From the NCBI GenBank assembly GCA_031281275.1, contig JAITFP010000068.1:1-35831 (forward strand): a stretch of 35,831 nucleotides of DNA, read 5' to 3'. The notes below the pieces were generated by a model that was given only the letters and a program-made list of their open reading frames with translations, was not told the DNA's origin and did no database searches. Of the stretch, positions 31,164-35,831 are shown piece by piece. This DNA comes from Candidatus Fibrimonadaceae bacterium (GTDB lineage Bacteria; Fibrobacterota; Fibrobacteria; Fibrobacterales; Fibrobacteraceae). Within the stretch, counting starts at the first letter, position 1, and each line of letters starts with the position of its first letter. A program made the position numbers and the translations under genes.

Positions 31164-31507
31164 TGGAGGTGAGGGGATTCGAACCCCTGTCCAAGAATCC
31201 TTCTGCGTTCGCTCATACATGCGTTTCCTTTGTATTTAAAGGTTCGCTTTTGAAAACGCCCATAAAGGTTGGCGCATAACAAGAGCTAGCCTTGGAGGTT
31301 CAAGCTTTGCGTTAAGGCAGGCGCAAAACTCTATCCCGCATTACGTCCAAATTGCTTCCCCGGCAGGAGCGAGGAAAGGTTCGGTCGCTGCTTAAGCAGC
31401 GAGAGCGTAATCGTTGCCGATTAACTTTTTTAGGCTTTTTTACGAGGCCAGCCCACCTCGGCATGCAACTAGCGCGTCTGGAATCCTGTCGAAACCAAAG
31501 CACCCCC
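31164..31507 (-). ncRNA. ssrA: Transfer-messenger RNA
   Basis: The 344-nt RNA has a tRNA-like fold closing both ends: 5' GGGGGUG (31507-31501) pairs over seven bases with 3' CACCUCC (31171-31165), with discriminator A at 31164. The CCA end is not encoded. The 5' part shows GGTTTCGACAGGATT and the 3' part the T-arm GGTTCGAATCC, both diagnostic. The tag frame reads GNDYALAA and stops at TAA (after the resume point, which I take to be GGC). Charged with Ala and bound by SmpB, it frees stalled ribosomes and marks their products for proteolysis. Its 3' end converges on the gene at 30647; no terminator hairpin is evident between them. Confidence 0.96.
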
Positions 31508-31518
31508 GTGCTAAGGAT

Positions 31519-31571
31519 AATATAGCAAAAATCCCCAATTATTTGACAAATCAAGCTAAAATTTCTATATT
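31519..31571. promoter_or_regulatory. Divergent promoters of ssrA and yceD with overlapping -35 elements
   Basis: On plus, TTGACA (31543-31548) and TATATT (31566-31571) are 17 bases apart and drive yceD from about 31578. On minus, TTGTCA (31549-31544) overlaps the same bases; TATATT (31524-31519) with an extended TGC is 19 bases away and starts the tmRNA precursor near 31512, five bases before the mature end. Both polymerases could not bind at once, so the two are likely to compete. Confidence 0.65.
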
Positions 31572-31580
31572 TATTTAACA

Positions 31581-31973
31581 TTGCGAATTTGCCTTGTTAA
31601 TAATGCGCCAAAACAGAGTTTATCGCTATTGGAAAACGATGAACCAGCTTTGTTTAAGGAACTGCGGTTAAAGGGGCAGTTAAACTGTGATTTTGCCGTT
31701 AATAGAGAAAAAGGCGGCTTTACCGTTAAGGGAATTGCAAGTGGTTCGCAAGAGTTTGAGTGTTCCCGCACTTTGGAGCTATTTGAACGTCCTTTTGAGA
31801 TAGAAATAGACGTTCTGGTGCTTCAAGAGCAAGGAATAAACGAGCAAAAAGAAGACGACGGTAGCGAAGATTTTTTCACAATCAAAGTTCCCGCCAGTCA
31901 GAATGAGGTTGATTTAACCGAAACCATGAGGCAACTGATTATACTTCAGGAACCTATGATTCCGGTGAAATAA
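31581..31973 (+). CDS. yceD: YceD/DUF177 family protein
   Basis: The 130-residue protein lies directly before rpmF, the classic position of YceD/DUF177, which is linked to 23S rRNA and ribosome assembly. The start is TTG at 31581, three bases after the predicted transcript start, and gives MRI as in many family members. The family core is visible as NCDFAVNREKGGFTVKG, FECSRTLELFERPFEIEIDVL and the acidic EDFFTIKVPASQNEVDLTETMRQLIIL. A highly acidic stretch (EQKEDDGSEDFF) is present. Co-transcription with rpmF, plsX and fabH is likely: gap 12 bases to rpmF. Confidence 0.82.
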   Translation: MRICLVNNAPKQSLSLLENDEPALFKELRLKGQLNCDFAVNREKGGFTVKGIASGSQEFECSRTLELFERPFEIEIDVLVLQEQGINEQKEDDGSEDFFTIKVPASQNEVDLTETMRQLIILQEPMIPVK

Positions 31974-31985
31974 GGAGAATTTGAA

Positions 31986-32174
31986 ATGGCTGTTCCTAAA
32001 AGAAAAACCAGCACAACAAGGCGCGACAAACGCCGCCACCAATCTTACACCCTAGACATTCCAGCAATGGCAAAATGCGAACAGTGCGGTGCAATAAAAC
32101 GCCCACACAGAATTTGCGAATCTTGTGGCTACTACAACGGCGTTCAACGCATGAAGGTGAAAGAAAGTGCATAG
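31986..32174 (+). CDS. rpmF: 50S ribosomal protein L32
   Basis: The 62-residue protein begins MAVPKRKTSTTRRDKRR and has four zinc-binding cysteines (Cys31, Cys34, Cys44, Cys47 in CEQCG and CESCG), so it is the zinc-containing form. AGGAGA stands eight bases before the ATG. Its TAG overlaps the plsX start by eight bases, which couples a ribosomal gene to phospholipid synthesis, as in many bacteria. Confidence 0.98.
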   Translation: MAVPKRKTSTTRRDKRRHQSYTLDIPAMAKCEQCGAIKRPHRICESCGYYNGVQRMKVKESA

Positions 32175-33150
32175 CATAAAAGTTGCGCTAGATGCGATGG
32201 GCGGCGATGAAGCTCCTGAGCAGATTGTTAAAGGTGCTGTTTTGGCTGCAAACGACCCAGAACGCGAATTTGATATTGTGTTGTGCGGTCCGCAAAAAGT
32301 AGTTGAAGAACAATTGAACAAAAACGGCTATTCTGGCGATGCAATAACCGTGGTGGACGCTCCAGACCTTGTAGCGATGGATGAGTCTCCCTCCAAAGTC
32401 ATAAAAGAAAAGCAAAAATCTGGGCTAGTAACCTGCGTTGCCCTGCAAAAGCAAGGTCTTGTGCAAGCAAGCGTTAGCGCTGGGAATTCGGGAGCTATGA
32501 TGGCTGCCTGCCTTATGATTTTAGAACGTGCGGCTAAAATTTCCAGACCAGCCATTGCCTGTGCTGTTCCAACCGCAAAACGCCAATCAATTCTTTTGGA
32601 CTGCGGAGCAAACGTTGACGAAAAACCCTCTACCCTAGTGGATTTTGCCCTTTGCGGTAGCGTTTATGCCGAAGCCGTTATGGGTTATAAAAACCCCACA
32701 GTAGGTCTCGTGAATATGGGCGAAGAAGAAAAAAAGGGTACCGAGGTTTTGCAAGAAACCCACAAGCTGCTAAAGCAAGCTCCCCTTAATTTCATAGGCA
32801 ATATTGAAGGCAGAGACCTTATAATGGGACACGCCGATGTTGCTGTTGCTCCTGGATATGCGGGCAATGTAATTTTAAAACTTATGGAGGGTTTTTACGA
32901 GCTTGCACACGAGGTGTTTGGCGAAGTGAACACCGAAAAATCCAAAGAATTCAACAGGCTTTGGGACTATCGCAACCACGGCGGCGGCTTGCTGCTGGGG
33001 CTTAACGGAGTTGGCATAGTAACTCACGGCAGGGCAGATTCCATAGCCATTCGCCATTCGCTATTTACCGCCTATAGATTTGCAATAGCAGGCGTTCCTG
33101 CAAAATTGCAGGCAAAACTATCGGCAATTAAAGAGAGCACTGGCAGTTAA
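32167..33150 (+). CDS. plsX: Phosphate acyltransferase PlsX
   Basis: The 327-residue protein converts acyl-ACP to acyl phosphate, the first step of PlsX/PlsY phospholipid synthesis. Family segments are VALDAMGGDEAPEQIVKGA (6-24), SAGNSGAMMAACLM, RPAIACAVPT, LLDCGANVD and GFVGNV-type GYAGNVILKLMEGF. The start is GTG at 32167, inside the end of rpmF. It is followed by fabH after one base, the common plsX-fabH pair. plsY is not in the window. Confidence 0.95.
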   Translation: MHSIKVALDAMGGDEAPEQIVKGAVLAANDPEREFDIVLCGPQKVVEEQLNKNGYSGDAITVVDAPDLVAMDESPSKVIKEKQKSGLVTCVALQKQGLVQASVSAGNSGAMMAACLMILERAAKISRPAIACAVPTAKRQSILLDCGANVDEKPSTLVDFALCGSVYAEAVMGYKNPTVGLVNMGEEEKKGTEVLQETHKLLKQAPLNFIGNIEGRDLIMGHADVAVAPGYAGNVILKLMEGFYELAHEVFGEVNTEKSKEFNRLWDYRNHGGGLLLGLNGVGIVTHGRADSIAIRHSLFTAYRFAIAGVPAKLQAKLSAIKESTGS

Positions 33151-33151
33151 T

Positions 33152-34108
33152 ATGAATGCAATTATAAAATCGGTTGGCGTTTATTTGCCAGAGTTTATCG
33201 CAAAAAACGATGAGCTTGCAAAGGAAAAAGGCTTAGACACAAACGATGAATGGATAGCCAGCCACACCGGCATTCACGAAAGACGCATAATTAAAGATGC
33301 AAATATTTTAACCGCCGACATAGGCTATTTTGCCGCAAAAAACGCCATTGAAAAAGCAGGCATTTCTCCCGATGAAATAGATGGCATAATAGCTGGCACA
33401 ATGTCTCCAGACAAACAATTTCCCGCCTTAGCTTGCTACATTCAAGCAAAGTTAGGTTGTGGCAAAGCTTTTGCCTTTGACATAACAGCAGCCTGCGGCT
33501 TTATTCCTCCTGCGCTTAACACGGCAGCTCTTATGCTAAAAAGTGGGCAAGCGAAAAACATTCTGGTTATAGGGGCAGAAATTTGCTCCAGAATAATGGA
33601 TTGGAGCGATCGCAACACCTGCGTTCTTTTTGGAGACGGAGCCGGAGCGATTTTGTTGAGCGCAAGCGAAGAAAATGGGCGAGGGTTTGCAGGCTCGGCT
33701 CTTGCTGCGAACGGAAATTTTACAAATATTCTCTATTTGAATACGCTTGGTGCAGAGGCTGCTTTTTTAAGAATGGAAGGAACCGCCGTTTATAAACTGG
33801 CAGTTTCCGAGCTTGGGGCAATAACTAAAAAAGCATTGGAGAATGCGAATCTTTCTCTAAACGACATAGACCTTTTTGTTCCACATCAGGCAAATATACG
33901 CATAATAGAATCTGTTGGCAAAAGACTTGGTTTACCAAGCGAAAAGGTTATGGTGAATGTGGATAAATACGGAAACACCTCCTCTGCTTCCATACCAATA
34001 GCGCTTTACGAAGCGGAGCAGCAAGGTCGCCTAAAACCAGATATGCTGGTAGCCATGCCCGCCATTGGCGGCGGCATGAACTGGGGTTGCGTTTTATTTA
34101 GGTGGTAA
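33152..34108 (+). CDS. fabH: 3-oxoacyl-ACP synthase III
   Basis: The 318-residue enzyme starts fatty acid synthesis by condensing acyl-CoA with malonyl-ACP. The catalytic triad is Cys115 (DITAACGF), His245 (FVPHQAN) and Asn275 (KYGNTSSAS). The N-terminal WIASHTGIHERRI segment is typical. The final stretch reads IGGGMNWGCVLFRW, where most relatives have FGGGLTWG, a minor variation. It is the last gene of the yceD-rpmF-plsX-fabH unit and meets the third chemoreceptor gene tail to tail one base on. Confidence 0.95.
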   Translation: MNAIIKSVGVYLPEFIAKNDELAKEKGLDTNDEWIASHTGIHERRIIKDANILTADIGYFAAKNAIEKAGISPDEIDGIIAGTMSPDKQFPALACYIQAKLGCGKAFAFDITAACGFIPPALNTAALMLKSGQAKNILVIGAEICSRIMDWSDRNTCVLFGDGAGAILLSASEENGRGFAGSALAANGNFTNILYLNTLGAEAAFLRMEGTAVYKLAVSELGAITKKALENANLSLNDIDLFVPHQANIRIIESVGKRLGLPSEKVMVNVDKYGNTSSASIPIALYEAEQQGRLKPDMLVAMPAIGGGMNWGCVLFRW

Positions 34109-34109
34109 G

Positions 34110-35831
34110 CTACACGCTGAACTGGCTCAAAACATTTTTCAAGTCGCTCTCTATCTTTGCGAGTTCGTCTGCGCTTTGGTTGATTTGCTTTGCACCCTGA
34201 GCACCATCTTTTGCGCCTTGGGCTATGCTCACCATGCTATGGCTAACTGTGTTAGCACCCTTGGCTGCCTCGCTCGCGTTGTGGGCAATGTCTTTGCTGC
34301 CTTGGGCAACGCCGTTTATGGATTTGGATACACGTTCCACGCCAGCATTTGCCTGTGATGCAACTTGGGCAATGTCCTTGCTGCCTTTTGCTACCTCATT
34401 TATGGATTTGGATACTCGATCTATGCCTTCATTTGCCTGCGATGCGTTGCTCGCTATATCTTTGTTGCCTTTGGCTACTTCGCTCATAGACTCGGCTACG
34501 TACTTGGCCCCTTTGTTTGCTTGCGCCACATTGCTCGCTATCTCGTTGCTCGCCTTAGCCTGCTGAACAACATAATTGGATATGGACTGCACGCTCTCGC
34601 TCACTTTCGCGATAATGTCCGAAACATTATTTATAGCAGTTACAGCTTCGCCAGTACTCAATTGGATGCCTTCTATTCGGTGCGCTATGTCGTCTGCGCT
34701 GCTGGAACTCTGGTTAGCAAGCTCCTTAATTTCGCCTGCTACAACGGCAAAGCCTTTGCCTGCCTCACCTGCACTAGCTGCCTCTATTGTGGCGTTTAGT
34801 GCAAGAAGGTTGGTTTTGTCGGCTATCTTCTTTATAACATTGGTAACTTGCCCTATCTCCTTAGCGGCAACACCTAGCTTGTCCATAGCTTCTTTAGCTT
34901 CACGAGACCTGATAGTAGCATCGTCTGTCACTTTGTGGGTTTCGTCTGCATTGCTCGCTATCTTGTCAATGCTTGTTTTCATTCCTTCAATGGATGTCGC
35001 AACGGTGTTCATGTTAGTGGACATTTGTTTAGCTGCATCTGCAACCTCATTGGAATTCGCAGAGGCTTTCTCAGCCGCACTTGCCATCGCGTTTATGTTT
35101 TCTGCAACTTGCTCAACCGCGTTTGCCACATCGGTTACGTGTGCCGATGCTTCTTTCGCACCGCTTGCCATAGAGCTTATATTTGTTGAAACTTGTTCAA
35201 CCGCATTTGCCACCTCGCCAACACTTACCGAAGCCGCTTCCGCGCCGCTTGCCATTGCGTTTATGTTTGCTGATACCTGCTCGGTTGCGTTAACTACGCT
35301 CTCGCTCTTAGATGCACTCTCTTCGGCAGAACTCGCTACCTTATTGCTAACAGCAAAAAGTTTGTCGGATGCCTCGTTTAGGGTTGCCACACTGCTCACC
35401 ACTTTCTTTATGAACCCATGCAGGTTATCCATCAGTTTATTGAAATGATGCGCCATTTCGCCAATATCGTCTTTAGTTACCTCAAGCCTATGTTTCATAT
35501 CGCCTTTGGCTATCTTGTCAAACAGAACTATTGCACGGCTAATAGTTTTCGTTAGGCTTTTGGAAAAAACAAAAGAAACAATAAGTATAAAAACAAACAT
35601 TACTATCCCTGTGGTATAAACCTGTTTTTTTAGGAGTGTCAATGCTCCATCAAGCGAATTTTGCATCTCTTCGCTCGCTCTTCCAATTTCTTCCTTGGGA
35701 ATGGAAACGCCCAAAACCCAGTTCCAAGGGGCATAATACATTTCAACAACGGAGAGCTTGTATTCCTTGCCATTGCTATCCATATAATCAAACTCTGCAT
35801 ATTCGGCTGAATTTTCTGGCAGTTCACTACC
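34110..35831 (-). CDS. Methyl-accepting chemotaxis protein, longest hairpin, partial
   Basis: The frame stays open from the right edge (first visible residues GSELPENSAEYAEFDYMDSN), so the N-terminus and most of the periplasmic sensor are missing; the ATG at 35783 is internal. Visible are the end of a Cache-like sensor (VVEMYYAPWNWVLGVSIPKEEIG), a membrane span (TTGIVMFVFILIVSFVFS), HAMP (KTISRAIVLFDKIAKGDMKHRLEV) and the signalling hairpin with tip NLLALNATIEAASAGEAGKGF. Compared with the receptor at 25470 it has 56 extra residues in each arm, made of 14- and 28-residue repeats (NEVAKGSKDIA type). No pentapeptide tether. It is a paralogue of the tandem pair, with a sensor of different sequence. 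Confidence 0.92.
   Translation of the reverse strand, partial: GSELPENSAEYAEFDYMDSNGKEYKLSVVEMYYAPWNWVLGVSIPKEEIGRASEEMQNSLDGALTLLKKQVYTTGIVMFVFILIVSFVFSKSLTKTISRAIVLFDKIAKGDMKHRLEVTKDDIGEMAHHFNKLMDNLHGFIKKVVSSVATLNEASDKLFAVSNKVASSAEESASKSESVVNATEQVSANINAMASGAEAASVSVGEVANAVEQVSTNISSMASGAKEASAHVTDVANAVEQVAENINAMASAAEKASANSNEVADAAKQMSTNMNTVATSIEGMKTSIDKIASNADETHKVTDDATIRSREAKEAMDKLGVAAKEIGQVTNVIKKIADKTNLLALNATIEAASAGEAGKGFAVVAGEIKELANQSSSSADDIAHRIEGIQLSTGEAVTAINNVSDIIAKVSESVQSISNYVVQQAKASNEIASNVAQANKGAKYVAESMSEVAKGNKDIASNASQANEGIDRVSKSINEVAKGSKDIAQVASQANAGVERVSKSINGVAQGSKDIAHNASEAAKGANTVSHSMVSIAQGAKDGAQGAKQINQSADELAKIESDLKNVLSQFSV

Noticed and set aside
34576-35448. Long open frame (290 codons) on plus, opposite the third chemoreceptor
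   Set aside because: It is antisense to a clear MCP signalling domain; its Ala/Ser/Leu-rich composition is what the repetitive helical coding yields on the other strand. No ribosome site or family match.

Overview
The window most likely comes from a Fibrobacterota-type bacterium, possibly a low-GC gut relative of Fibrobacter. The best taxonomic marker is two lipoproteins carrying the FISUMP domain ('Fibrobacter succinogenes major paralogous' family), recognised from its W(M)A(E/R/Q)NLNY, YGRLY and CP(D/S)GWHLP motifs. A Gram-negative envelope is shown by tolB-pal-cpoB, many lipoproteins and outer-membrane barrels. Menaquinone by the futalosine route (MqnD) fits an anaerobe. The taxonomic call is an inference from gene content; no rRNA is present.

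Layout. Positions 1-4725 are a minus-strand run: a CsgG-like double-domain envelope protein, a carboxylesterase, mqnD, an AI-2E/PerM-type permease and rluD (cut by the left edge). Positions 4726-5804 hold a FISUMP lipoprotein gene that appears to have been inserted between two divergent promoters; it is flanked by an 81-bp exact direct repeat copying the promoter and first 19 codons of the next gene. Positions 5805-12061 run on plus: a B12-binding radical SAM/DUF2344 protein, glutamate racemase, an unknown protein and a large Poly_export/SLBB exopolysaccharide protein. A small Cys-rich anchored protein (12117), convergent nadA and a decayed toxin-antitoxin pair follow.

Positions 14136-17015 form a surface-protein cluster: a two-domain FISUMP lipoprotein, a Cys-rich lipoprotein and two small barrels. 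Then come PBP1A (minus), an AAA/DUF4143 ATPase and psd (plus), and tolB-pal-cpoB (minus). Positions 24179-29416 look like one operon: an outer-membrane barrel, two tandem chemoreceptors and a TusA-like protein. An EAL phosphodiesterase (minus), an anchored unknown protein, tmRNA (minus), the yceD-rpmF-plsX-fabH lipid/ribosome operon and a third chemoreceptor (minus, cut by the right edge) close the window.

Three cross-cutting patterns stand out. (1) A recurrent -10 box of the form TTTnCTATATTT sits so close to many start codons that about ten genes should be leaderless or nearly so, while others have ordinary Shine-Dalgarno leaders. (2) The three chemoreceptors differ by exactly 0, 28 and 56 residues in each arm of the signalling hairpin. 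(3) FISUMP genes show signs of recent rearrangement: flanking direct duplication, tandem Ser-linker repeats and near-identical domain ends within one gene. No CRISPR array, phage, insertion sequence or tRNA gene was seen, and no gene-free stretch exceeds 300 bases.
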